Assembly: GCA_027605045.1 (NCBI GenBank)
Contig: JAQFWX010000013.1
Coordinates: 124,001 to 188,000 of the forward strand
Reading direction: 5' to 3'
Source of the DNA: Phallus indusiatus
Taxonomy: Eukaryota > Basidiomycota > Agaricomycetes > Phallales > Phallaceae
Length of the DNA stretch: 64,000 bases
The position numbers and the translations under genes are program-made. The notes below the pieces were generated by a model, which made no database searches, was not told the origin of the DNA, and saw nothing but the letters and a program-made list of their open reading frames with translations. Below are positions 23,641-35,346 of the stretch, piece by piece. The stretch's first letter is position 1, and each line of letters begins with the position of its first letter.

Positions 23641-26600
23641 ATGGTACTGGTGTCGTAAGTGACTTGCTTCGCCCTGCACTGTAATCTAACATTGACCTTT
23701 TGTTCGTGGTATCCTGCCCATTAGGGCTCGTAAGGGCATTCAAATATCAGGTTCTACATTGTCTCGTCCCCGATAACGCTGACCGCTAACTTCAATCTAA
23801 GATATCAAGTTGCTCAACCCTCGTGCTCGCACATCACTCGGACGATCCAAGTTTCATATCGAAATTCAGTGTGAAGATAACCGCAAAGCGAAAACGATGA
23901 AGAGATACCGTGACGGAGATCGTGTGCGCTGGGAAGAATCAATCTTATTGTATGTGATTTGTACAATTGATATGTATACGCCAAACTCATACCACGAATC
24001 AGGGACGTTGCTGACATCACTGACAAGTCAATGATCACTTTCACTGTCATGAAAAGTCACTTGTTCATTACCGAATCAATTGGCTCATTTAAAAAAAATG
24101 CTGTAGATCTCATTCGTTCTGGTCAGTCACTTATTCATTGGCATTGATTGTCATAAATTATAAACGAAATACAGGAGTATGCATATTAGAGATATCTAAG
24201 GAGTCTCAGCTAAAGTTCAGCGTTGAAGAAATGTCCGAAGTTCTTCCAGCCATCTTAAATGAGGCTTCTCAATTAAGCGCTCAAATAACCACTGAGGAAA
24301 CCTCACATACTGTTGAAAAACGAGAGGATGATGCATGGTCTTTATTTTTGTCCCGATTCAAGATTTTTATGGATGCGATAGACGCGGTCTCTATGGTACG
24401 TTATCATACATGATGATCTAGCAGAGACTAAATCCCTCCGAGCTCAATCCCTATGTTAAGCTGGCGTGGAGCATTTTGTCCCTTATCCCGAAGGTATTGC
24501 TGCCTGGATTTATTTGCCTTACATTTGAATTACTATCAATCAATTCCAGACTATTCTTCTTCAGAAAGGCCAAAATAAAAACATTGAAAAACTATGTGAG
24601 AAGTTAAAAGAGATTTACGACTACATTATTGGAGTGGAACGATTTGAGGTTATTGTTCGTACCCAAGGCAAGACGTTCTTGTCATTGGTTCAACAAACGA
24701 TTGAATGTGCGTATTTTATAAGAGAATACGGCACTAGAAGTATAGGTCGCCCAAGCTTCATTTGATTTGACTTCATCATCTAAACATTTTTTATAGTTGG
24801 AAGGGCCTGGAGATCGGGAACCGTTGATGATAAAATATATTCGTTCAACGAAAGGCTAGATCATTATCTGAGCGTCATCACGGGTTCCATCACTCTCGAG
24901 GCTGGAATCCTTACGCTTAGAGTCGTGGGTACTACCGCCGAGTCAAGTTTGTCCAGTTCAAACTTATAATACTGGTGGCTTACTCATCAGAGACCATTCA
25001 GGGGATTCAATACTGTTGAATGAAATGCCATATGCACGAGGCGCTGGATTTATTTCCGGAAAACGATGTATATTAGGAACTCGTCAGCGTTTGATCGATC
25101 AGATGGTGGAATGGGTCAATAATAACACATCCCAGCGAATACTTTTCTTGAGCGGGCAAGCCGGCACAGGGAAGTCAGCAATTGCTCACACGATCGCGGA
25201 TATTTTCAGAAAACAGAACCGACTCGGATCCATTTTTTGTTTCAACAGAAGCTACAAAGATCGGTGCAACCTTCTTTTCAGCACTATTTCCCGCGGGCTA
25301 GCCGATAGCGATGTGCTGTGGCGGAAACGCTTGGTGGAGATTATCCAAGACACTGCAATCAGGACATCAATGGATCCTGTGACGCAATTCGATGAGCTCA
25401 TTGACAAACCCTCAAAACACGTAGCAACTGTCGGTCCTGTCGTTATCGTTATCGATGCATTAGACGAAAGTGGGGATCGTGAAGCGCGAGCGACTATTCT
25501 AGAGTTACTTTTTCAGCGATGTTCCGAACTGCCAGTCAATTATCGAATCCTTATTACTTCCCGTCCAGAACAAGATATAGAGTTTCTTTGTGATGATCCG
25601 GAGAACATTCACTGCATCCGGATGGACGATATCCCGATACACGAGACTCTTTACGACATCCAAAGCTATGTCTTAAATCGACTCAAGCCAATAGCACCAA
25701 TATTAAATATGGTGGAAAGAAATTGGTCTCTTATACTGGCAAACCGTGCCGAAGGTCTGTTTCAATGGGCCGATACTGCATGTCGGTTTATCGACCCGAA
25801 TGTTCGGTACCTTGCGATAGTACAAGAACGATGGTTGGCTTGCATCTCAACCTCGTCATCTTCGTTATACAAGCTCTATGAGAGTGTAATCTCGAGCCAG
25901 GATGAAAGTAAAAATTCACAGTTTGTAATCGATTTTAAAACTGTTGTTTCTGCTATCATAATGGCACGTGAACCTCTCACCGTGGGTGCACTACAAGATA
26001 TTCTTCGGGAAGTAATCCCGAATGTTCAAGATGTCTTATCTCCCTTTGGATCCCTCTTCCATGGCGTCAACAATTCATTCACTCCCATTCAACCTCTTCA
26101 TACTTCGCTCTTCGATTTTTTCACCGATAGTAGCACTAAATACTACGCCACCGGTAACAGTTCTGTTCAGGGTTCCTTCACGTTGGGGTGTCTCCAAATG
26201 ATGAATCGGATGCTTCGGTTCAACATATGTGATTTGGATACCTCGCATCTAGCCAATCGACACGTATCTGATTTCTCTGAACGGGTGGCTACGGCGGTTC
26301 CATCACCTTTACGCTATGCATGCTATTATTGGGCACTGCATCTTAGTTATTTACATTCTACCGACAAGGTCATCGTCAATAACATCCTTACACAATTACA
26401 TACTTTGATGGAGGAAAACCTGTTATTCTGGTTTGAGGTGCTTAGTCTTTTGAATGATGTTGAGCGGGGATGCTCGGCAATGTCGCTTTTGAGAGACTGG
26501 TTACAGGTTCGTTTTATTCAAACACTTGGTACTGCATCATTGTAATTTGAGCCTAGAATGCAGGCGGTGACCAAACTACATTAGCTATTCAGGCGTTGGA

Positions 26601-29364
26601 TGCGTATCATTTTGGTCTTACCTGCAAACAAGCAATGTCAGGCAGCACACCCCACCTTTATCTATCCGCCTTACCATTCGCTCCGCGAAACTCTTTCATA
26701 CGGAAACAATACCTTCCACGATATCCACATCTGATCAGCCTTGACATAGATCAATCTGTTAATCCTGCCGCTACCGATGTTGGTGTTACCAGAAGACACC
26801 CTTCCTCAGTTCCGATAACCTGCCTGACTTTCTCTCCGAACGATAGGTATATAGCCAGTGGCTATGATAACGGTGAAATATGCTTACTGGATTATAAAAC
26901 CGGAGAACAAGTCAATCAATGGAAACCTCTTTGGAACATTGAAAGCAATGGAATCAGCGACATTGTTTTTTCTCCGGACGGAAGATTAGTTTACATCTGC
27001 TTTCGGGGGGTACCACGTATGCTGATTTGGAATATTAAGACCAACGGTGTAAAACAAGAATGTTACGACTCGGTTATTGGGGCGTCCTGTCGTTCTAGCA
27101 TCATTTCTTCTCACGGGCGATATATCGCCTTCGGTTACTCTGCCCGCGTACTTCTGTACGATCGAACAACAAGTTCAATCATCGGCAACTTCAAATGTCA
27201 TCATCTGAAAGGTATGTCACAGCATCCATACGCCATTCATTCTCTTATCTGATGACGACTACAGAGACGAGGTATCAATTTTCTCCCAGCGAGAACTTAT
27301 TCGCCTTTGTGCGGGGAGATGAGACCTTTTGGGGCACCGGAGTAGAGGTGAACCTATGGAACATTCGAGATCAAGTAGTTGTTGAATCTTGGAGTGGCTG
27401 TTTCAGCCTGGCACTCAGCGACGATTACATTGCTGTCTTGAAATTGGACGGACGCATGGAGGTCTGGGACCTGACGGCTATGAAAATGGTCCATAATCTT
27501 GCAAACCGTAACCATCCGAGAGACCCCAGATTCATTGACATACAGTTTTCTGCGAATAACCAACACGTATTCTCATCCTGTGGCGGTACATACCACATCT
27601 GGAGCTTGTCTACAGGAGAATTGATTTATCAATCTCATACCAATGGCGCCATCAGCCACCTTACACTTTCACCAGATTTGAATTACACTGCATTTACTGA
27701 CTCGGATGATCCTGGAATGACGTATATTCGACATTGGACTCCACACGTCCTGCCGCCACCTGAGTGCAGTCATGAATTGACTAACGAAACATCGTCCGTC
27801 ACAAATCTTTGGTCACATGGACCTTACCTTGTTCTCGTTCTGGGTCATGGTTTGCTCCAGATTCGGGACATCACGACGATTAGTACTGTTGTTCTTGAAG
27901 TTATGATTGGACGATCTGCAGTGTTAGTCTTTTCTATGCAGGACGTTGTGTGTGTGGTGTATGGCGTACGGATTGAGGAGAGGCGTTCGCATAATTTCAC
28001 ATACCGTCACGAACTTTGTCTCTGGGTCGAGTCAGAAGAACAACCTACTATTCTAGACGATTCGGAGGGAACTGTCGCCGCACTTGCATTCTCCCTCTCA
28101 ACAACTATCTCATTTTTGGTGTCAATTGCACTGATATTACTGGTCGGGGGACCCTTAAAATTTGGGATATTCACGAACGCCACTTTGTTGTTGAACCATG
28201 CAGCATTGAAGGAGCTGTGAAGACCCTTGCCTTCTCATCATCGGGCACTAGCGTTTTTGTCGCATATATCAAGGATTTCTACTATGCCTACTTCGAAATC
28301 AGAGGATGTCGATCAGGCTGGCCGGTGTTAACTGGGCCTTTCCGGTGTTCTGTTCACTCTGAGTTTTCTGTCAGGGATGAAATTGCTTTCTCCGTCAATA
28401 AAGAGTATGTTATTTTCGCCTCGAACAGAGGAGTGGAGATTTTTGACGCCACAACGGGAAAAGAAGTGTGTTGGATTAATTATCAACAAGTTCCAACCTC
28501 TGGACGCCGGCTTTCGCCAGATGGAAAATACTTCGCATGGGTAAAGGAACACGAACTGAAGGTCTGGGACGTAGATAATAATGAGCTTCTGTTAGAAGAT
28601 CGTTCAGGAGGGAACCTCAGCCTTTTATGTTTCTCTAACGATTCAAGACAGCTGGTAACGATCGCCACGTCTAAGGATCAGGAGTCAAAAGATCCCGGGT
28701 TTGATATTAACGTGGTATCTGACGGGGATTCGGATAACCTTCGATATCGCTACTATCGTATCACTATCCGGGACATACAGACAAAGACCACAGTGATAAA
28801 AAAAGTGCGATATCCAGAATTCGAGTTCGATATACTAGCTTTGCATGACGGACACCTTGTGCTGGGTCCAAGTTATTCCCTTTGTCAAGTCTGGAGTTTG
28901 CATGGGCTCTCAGCTGCAGCTACGCTCTATGAGCAATATATACAAACCGTGTTTGGCGCATTCCCCGTTGTTACCCCTACTATCGTACGGTGAGTCGACA
29001 TAGTTCATACGTACGCTTGTTTAATTTATCTGATGACGGCTGAAGCGGTGACGATGACGGGTCAAGTGATACAAGTATTTCTATCACTGCCGGTTCACTG
29101 CTAGCGGCGGACGGCACGAACTACAAGATGTTGGAATACTTGCAAACCGCATGGAATAAAGCCATGTTTTCGAACTTTACGCAAGTGGGCAGAGACGGTT
29201 GGGTCCTAGGTCCTCATGGTGAACTTTTATTTTGGGTCCCGAAAGAGAGAAGAAAGGGATTGTGGTATCCGGGCATGACGCACTTAACGACAAAAAATGT
29301 TACCAAACTCAATTTCGACAACTTCGTACATGGATCGAGATGGACAAAATGCAGGGAGGCATAA
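23641..29364 (+). pseudogene. C2-NACHT-WD40 (NLR-like) protein copy 1, single frameshift
   Basis: Exons 23641-23654, 23725-23750, 23802-23949, 24003-24121, 24175-24395, 24443-24493, 24550 to about 24754, about 24797-24962, about 25012-26506, 26557-27211, 27265-28989, 29046-29364. Layout: short MVLVSARKGIQISD start and C2-like region; helical linker; NACHT NTPase with Walker A GQAGTGKS and Walker B VVIVIDALDES; winged/helical region (QPLHTSLFDFF); WD40-like repeats; C-terminal GWVLGPHGELLFWVP...NFVHGSRWTKC. One base is missing around 28091-28100: copy 2 reads GCATTCTCCTCTTCCAAC, this copy GCATTCTCCCTCTCAAC. The frame moves within WD40 repeats and homologous sequence resumes as NNYLIFGVN. Everything else is open, so this is a very young pseudogene or an assembly error. 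Such proteins are thought to act in fungal self/non-self recognition or immunity. Confidence 0.8.
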
Positions 29365-29491
29365 TAATGAACTGTAATATGGCGGCATTTGTCACACATA
29401 CGCAAATCATTTTTTTTTATATTCGCTTTCTTATTTCGAGCCAAGAATGCATTATATTAGAGCAAAATTCAACCTACAAAAGCTCTACATA

Positions 29492-30719
29492 CTACATTAG
29501 TACATACGGTGGATCTTGACTTCCTCGCAAAGAGTTCGTAACAGCCTTTTCACGTCGCTTTCCTTTTGCGTTTTCAAAAAATCAGATACCAATAATCTTG
29601 ACATTCCTCAGTCTCTACTAAAGAATATCCTTCGCCTGGAATTATCACAAAGGGCAGATCAATAACTCGACCAATTGGATATGGCTTTCTACGACTGGCC
29701 TCTTGTTTTAGTGTCGTATTAGACTCCGTTGAAGACCTGGGTCCACGCCTACGTTCAATCTCTGTGGAGGATGTAGCTGTAGAGTCAGAAGGGGTGGTGT
29801 AGGTGGTTTGGGTAGAAGAAATAACTTTGGAACTCGAGGAAGTGATAGACGCTTTGAGCACACACGCGTCGGCTGCTGCCTCGTGGGTCTCTGGAAAATG
29901 GACTGAGTTGGGCGGTGCGGCGGAACTTGCGGCGGAATATTTTGGATTAAGTCCTTGTGCATCCGATTCATATAGATGATACAATTGCAACGCCCTGGCT
30001 ATCCCCATGTCACTGTGAACAGGCGAGGATTTCTTCCTACCAAGGCCGCTGATATCAGATGTCTTGCCATCCGACCGTGTCAGATCGACTTCTTCACGAG
30101 TGTTCCGTATAGCCGTGTCGGTTTCCTTTAGCGCACTTGTAGTAAGCTTCACATCATCACAATGGCAGCATTTTCCCTTTGTTCCGGTCGAAGAACTCAG
30201 CGGCTGGGCTCTCAATTTAACAGGAAGTGTGAGAAAGTGACCAGGTCGGAAAGGGTCAGGCCTTGTAATTACCGAAATTGCTCGTCCTCTGGTTGGCAGA
30301 TGATCTGAGCAATCCTCGTTCTTTTTTTCGGAACCTTCGTTCTCGCCGTGTGATGATCTTGACTTGGAAGCTGAAAAGCTACTAACATTAGTTAGGAAGA
30401 TCACTTCGAAAGTCAGACGACATAACATACAGTGCCTGTGATTGACTCCTCCTGATCGTTGACGTGCTTACAAGATTTGCATAGGAGAGAAGATCGTCTG
30501 TATCTCCATATGGAATTTCAAACTTGTTGACTTGAAGCCGGGAAGACTCTTGAGCATTGAGCCGAAAGAGACCTTGTTTCGACGCCGGTTTGAGTCCTTA
30601 TGATTGAGCTGAGGAAAACCAGAAGTCAAGGGATTGTTGAAAGGGGATGTATCTAACGAGTTTAACAATGCGTTAGATTTGTCATTGAGTTTGAAGAGTT
30701 TGTCCAAAAACACCGGCAT
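29492..30719 (-). pseudogene. ARALQ-family protein copy 3, C-terminus shifted by one base
   Basis: Starts MPVFLDKLFKLNDKSN at 30719. A middle exon ends STSTIRRSQSQAL at 30431; the exon before it has an uncertain border. The last exon starts at 30381. Modules: RGRAIS...PGHFLTLPVK; CCHCDD; MGIARALQLYHLYES; a shortened Ser-rich part; C-terminal LPFVIIPGEGYSLVETEEC. The frame then hits TGA after WYLIF at 29574, inside a T6 homopolymer. With one T fewer it would continue to a PPYVLM end (stop 29492-29494), matching PGPYVEYMM of copy 1. The gene is therefore either truncated by a few dozen residues or affected by a homopolymer error. It lies convergent to NACHT-WD40 copy 1, 128 bp away. TATA-like run at 30821-30830. 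Confidence 0.65.
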
Positions 30720-30820
30720 GTCAGATGTGATTTGATTTGTTAAAAGGGTGTAGTGAAACTGTGTAAGAGAAGGGCAGAACGAATTGGTAATCGAATTTTT
30801 TCGTATATGAGTATTCGGAC

Positions 30821-30830
30821 ATATATAAAT
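30821..30830 (-). promoter_or_regulatory. TATA-like box of ARALQ copy 3
   Basis: ATATATAAAT on the plus strand (ATTTATATAT read from the gene), 102 bp before the ATG at 30719, in line with the other family members. Confidence 0.45.
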
Positions 30831-30839
30831 GTCCTTTTG

Positions 30840-31800
30840 GACCTATGGACGAGAAGCACGGTCTATTCATTGTATATGTACCGATCCTGGACCGAAAGTT
30901 CCCGGTGCAATGAGATCGGACCCCGTTTTAGGTGTTGATATCAGTTCGCCCTCCACATGATCACTAGGAGTAAAGGTTAGTGTTGACGAATTTGATTTCC
31001 CTCTACTCATTAGAGGCCGTTTTGAATTTTCACGACAGATCCGCTAATACTTATGAAACTTGTCCGAAAGAAGTATTTGGTCACCGATTTTCTTGCTCGC
31101 CGATGACACCAATAGCATCTTCATGCATCTTGATGAAATCATAGATACCGAAATGAAAATTAGTCTACCTTAGAATTACGAGTACGCAGGTTATGTATGA
31201 GCGAAAAGTTCTCTCCGAATACTGAACAGTGAAGATGATGATAGAAGATCCCGTTTATGACGTTAAAGTCAGAGATTTGAAAGCTTTTGGTCATTTAGAA
31301 GATATAAACGATGAACTGTCAAGTTGATTAATGAATTACGAACCATGTGTCTCGGCCAAATGCAATCCTCTTTTCAAAAGGCTACGTCGACATGGAGTTC
31401 AAACTGCACGCGCGCTTTTTATTTTGGCGCTCGATTCTCAAGCGTTCACTATTCCGCTTACCAATATTCGCAAACTTCCGGGCTAGCACCGCGCCTCACT
31501 TTTTTCCAGTTGCCTGCTCGCACCCTTTCTGGTCAGCATTCTTACTAGCTCAAGTAGACAGTTTTAATGCCGATTGCGAACCAAATGAATCAAGCGTAGG
31601 ATTTGAGAAAGCTGATAATGACGGTGAGAACGCATAATTGGTGTTCAATAAGGCGTCTTTGTTTTGGTTTGAAACTTTACAGCATGTCGGAGAGCTGGTG
31701 ATGTTAGGCATGTACACAAATTACGAAGCATTATTGTTTTGGTTTGCTCATTGAACATTTTTAGGATCTCATATTCATCATAAAGGAGTTATTCCATCTA
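30840..31800. other. Intergenic region, nothing firm
   Basis: About 1 kb. ORF 31347-31637 has no support. Near 31655-31740 the reading LFWFETLQHVGEL faintly resembles LLFWFEVLSLLG of the NACHT proteins. This is too weak to annotate as a relic. Confidence 0.35.
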
Positions 31801-31804
31801 TTAC

Positions 31805-32200
31805 TATCGTACGGAGGTGGATGAGATTAAGTCGGATAAACCGGACTAATTTACGTGGTGCAGGTAGGCACCACTTATCCGCGTGGTGTTGCCTCATTAT
31901 TCAAACATTTCAATATTTAGAGTACACAGTTGAGACAAAAAGACCGGTGAAATTAACACGACGTTGTTCCCCATCCCAATCCCAGCCTCCGGACGACCTT
32001 TTTCAGTTTGAATCACTCTATTCCTACTTGCAATCTCATCATCATACTTCATCGCCCTCATATTGATTCTCCCGACGCACGCAGCGTCACCTACTTATAC
32101 ATCGTCGTGGTTATCACGGTCCATCCTCGATCCTAAAGGCGCAGGCGCAAAAGGTGACGGGGATGCAGTGGATGAGGGAACAAAATTTGGGATGAAAGGC
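31805..32200 (+). pseudogene. Relic of the WW-MyTH4-RhoGAP gene (WW2 to linker)
   Basis: Non-coding sequence aligning by eye with about 49970-50400 of the RhoGAP gene. GATAAACCGGAC...GTGCAGGTA matches the end of WW domain 2 and its splice donor. CCCAATCCCAGCC, then CTCATCATCATACTTCATCGCCCTCAT, then TTATCACGGTCC, match the Ser/His/Gln linker. GCAGTGGATG...GAGAAAAGAGAA matches the following charged part. It has stops and indels, with no intact WW or GAP domain. It shows a copy of this otherwise single-copy gene once sat here. Confidence 0.5.
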
Positions 32201-32746
32201 GAGAAAAGAGAACAGAAAGAAGGATAGGCTCAGCATCATCGTCGTTGCCATGAAGAGAGCGCCTCAGGAGTGTGGCAGGAAAGATACGGGAACCAGTGCT
32301 CGTGTGTTTTGGAAAATAGAGAGAAAAGTGGGGGGAAATCTAGTTGTTTATTGTAGATAATGGTGTTTGGTATATATACAGTTTCTAAACAATGAAGCCA
32401 CGCGTTGTGTAACGTGACTCGGTAATATCGCGCGTTTCGGGACTTTCCATGTGTAGCCCGTCGCGGATCACATCAGCCAGCAGTTCAAAAGTCACCGCCT
32501 GACTGTCGCTACAGAATACATCGTTTCGGGGAGTTCAAACTACTAATAACAAGGAAACGCTATTATCAGGTTTTTGCGCAAGTTGAGCCAAACTTGGTTG
32601 TGAACCTGCTGTGTATTACAATCATCTCGGCGTAAAATTACGCGAGCACTTAGAAGTCTCGATGTTCTCGACATTGATATCCCTTCCCTTAAAAAAGATT
32701 ACATTATCCTAAATTCAAAACTAAGTTATTGTACGAATCCTACAGC
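32201..32746. other. Intergenic region
   Basis: No gene seen. It contains CACGCGTTGTGTAACGTGAC at 32400-32419, a loose relative of the GTCACGC elements. Confidence 0.35.
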
Positions 32747-34310
32747 TCAGATCCTCTTTAATAAACATCTAGATCTTTTAATTTCTGTTTGTTTAAACCG
32801 AATTCCCAGCTCCTCGATTTTTTCAACAACTGTTGGATGAATGAATAAAAAGTTCTTCAGCTCGAGGTCCTTCAATGGTTTACTGCCAGCGCCTGTTCTA
32901 GCGCGTTGCACCTTTGCCATAAGTTTGGGCACGAATTGCGGCTTCCAGAGCAGATTATAGTATGAACTGTGATACGTCAATCGTTCCAAGCGGGGAAGTC
33001 TTTGTCCAACCATCAGAAGCTCACATGTCAATCCAAAGCTGCGGGAGCGTAATACACTCAGATGAATGACGGTATTAAAATTGTACAGAATTCTGCCTAG
33101 GAATGCGTGATACTTGTTCTCAGATTTGTTGAATTTCATAGGTCCGAAATCCACTATTAGTTCGACAAGGTTCGTGGCTCGCCTTAACTGAGTATATAAA
33201 GCGATATATTGTGATGAATACTCGAATGAAATGTGGAAGGAATTTGGGGGCGGTAATGTCCAATGATCGTCCATACTTTTATTCGAACGAGAAACCGATG
33301 CGTGGAAATGGCTGAAAAAGTCACAGTCTTCTTCGGAAAGACCTGTAGATATGCAAGCAACGGTTTTTTTTGGAAGGAAAAGAGCATATTGATTATGGCA
33401 CGGAGCAATACGGAAACTCTTCATGATTGAGAGATCAACGCCATCCAAGTGATCCCACCGATACATCCCAGGAACAATTGGAAAAACGCCCAAATAACTC
33501 AAGGTCGGTGCCTGTATTGGACAAAGCTCATATACCGTGGGATCTAAGCTGAGCATTCGCAAGTTCGGTAGATTTATAACAGGGGAAAGCGGGTAGAGAA
33601 GTTCACGTTCCCCTGCAATTAAATTCAGAATTCGGAGATTAGGCAGAGTTTTCAGAACATGGGAAAGGACGTAAGAATCGAGAGCAAAGCGCGAGACATT
33701 TAGCTTAAGCCATTCAAGACGATCTAAGCCTTGTGACATCTCTCTGTAGAGTAGCGGCGTCGACAACTCGAAGAGCCGGGGATTAAGAGAAGAGAGAAAT
33801 CTAGTGAGAGAGTTTTGATCTTTGTCTGATAAACTCCCAGGAAATCTCGACAGAATTAAATTGTCCAGTTGCGCAATGTTCTCTCCTGCCGAGAAATCAA
33901 TACATGGAAGTTTGTCAAGGAATAAAGTCCTGATTTGAGAGTTCTTGAAGTAGAGTATAGACGATGTTGCGTGAAGGCATGTATTTCGGAATGCTAAGGG
34001 GTGATCATAGAATATCATGTCCAACTTGACGTCTACCACGCATGATTTAGATCGGAGAATGACATCTCGTGTGAATTCGTGATAACACTTGGAAATGGTT
34101 TTATGTTCTATAATGGTCCAGAATCTTGGCGTGTTAAACACGATAGAACGCCATCGACGACAGACCGAGGATAATGGCAGATAAACATAGGGGTTTGAAC
34201 GTAGAAGGACCTAGCAGCAAAAAAATCATAATCAGAATTTCAGCAGGAAGTTTTCGATTGATCAGGGAGGTGTCTTTATGTACACTCCGTCGAATCTTAA
34301 CAAGAGGCAT
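32747..34310 (-). pseudogene. F-box protein copy A, frameshifted near the N-terminus
   Basis: Starts MPLVKIRRSVHKDTSLINRKLP at 34310. The F-box signature LPAEILIMIFLLLGPS continues in this frame to TFK. The frame then breaks at a C4 run (about 34182-34186): removing one C gives YVYLPLSS-VCRRWRS, collinear with copy B (YYPLSWVCRRWRSIL). The rest, about 450 aa, is open from 34141 to 32747: NTPRFW, LRR-like LPNLRILNL and ISTGLSEEDCDFFSHF, ending with KFLFIHPTVVEKIEELGIRF. F-box proteins recruit substrates to SCF ubiquitin ligases, with the LRR-like part as probable substrate arm. Overall identity with copy B is moderate. Either a pseudogene or a homopolymer sequencing error. Confidence 0.65.
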
Positions 34311-34394
34311 TCTGTGCTGACGAGGCGACGATGAGCCCACTCTCGTGGCTGAGCGCTGAGCGCTGAGGTTACATACTAAAGGAGGTACGAAAGC

Positions 34395-34418
34395 GTGATG
34401 CGTGACGCGTGACGTCAC
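34395..34418 (-). promoter_or_regulatory. GTCACGC/TGACGTCA palindrome cluster upstream of F-box A
   Basis: Overlapping GATGCGTGACGCGTGACGTCAC elements 85-108 bp before the F-box A start codon. The 16-mer TGACGCGTGACGTCAC recurs exactly at 19031-19046. It includes a TGACGTCA (CRE-like) palindrome and an ACGCGT (MCB-like) core. Confidence 0.4.
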
Positions 34419-35346
34419 CGCTGTTCCAAACTCCAAGCCAGCGTTGACAAACGGATAACGCATGTCAGGTCACAAGCGCTAACCCTAATATTCCTTTGTT
34501 CCCTCAATGGGCGGAGGCCTTTCGGCTAAAATGCTTTGCAACAGTTTTGTATTTCGGGTTCGAACTCAAGTACGTATACTCAAGCATTTCCAATAGAGAT
34601 ATTTGAACCGCAGCAGGAGGATTCTTGTTTCCAGGTGCTTCTTCACGAAATGAAGGGGTTCGCCATTTCTGCCTCTTTTTGGGTATAAAGATTTGTTCGT
34701 TATGCGTCACCCTTAAACGTTTAAACCACCTGATCTAAAATAGCTCAATGATTCGTAGTTCCTTTGCATCCTTGGCTTCCTCCGTGTTTCCGCGTCATAG
34801 CCTTCTTGCGCGTTGGACTTCAAAGAAAGTCTAAACGTTGACTGTCGGAAGTTTTCTGTGGTTTGGTGTAGACTTAAAGCTTGACGCTTGAAGCTTGAAG
34901 CTTGGAAGATTCACACACTACACATTTCACCTGATTACATTGTCCAAATTACGCAAATTTGCAAAAGCGGGGTAGGAAAAAGAACATTAGAGAAATTAAA
35001 AGGTCACGGATTTACAACAAAGTATGTAATCGGCTTGACAAGGACTAATCGGCGATGACTCGATTCGAACAGCCGTCTCCGAGATTTCACCGAAAGCGTT
35101 ATCAAAGACTAATTACTAACGTTAATTCAGGCAACATAAGTCGGACCCGACATGCCATCTGTCATTTTGACAATCTCCCCACAACCGTACCTACAGGCGA
35201 ATTACGTTCAAAAGATAGCGTAGAGCTAAGCTATGAAAACCGAGCTTCGCCGCTCTTCTTGTTTACCCAATCACCCATAAAAAGCAGCTGAGATTTCCCT
35301 TCGACCGGATTTCGAACTCTCTCAGGCCCGGTGAACTGAAACGACA
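34419..35346. other. Divergent intergenic region between F-box A and the MFS gene
   Basis: About 930 bp, presumed promoters. A short ORF at 35055-35291 is unsupported. Around 34870-34905 there is a small direct repeat of GCTTGA(A/C)GCTTGAAGC units. Confidence 0.4.

Noticed and set aside
31347..31740. ORF MSRPNAILFSKG and a faint LFWFETL match to the NACHT proteins
   Set aside because: Too short and too diverged to separate from chance.
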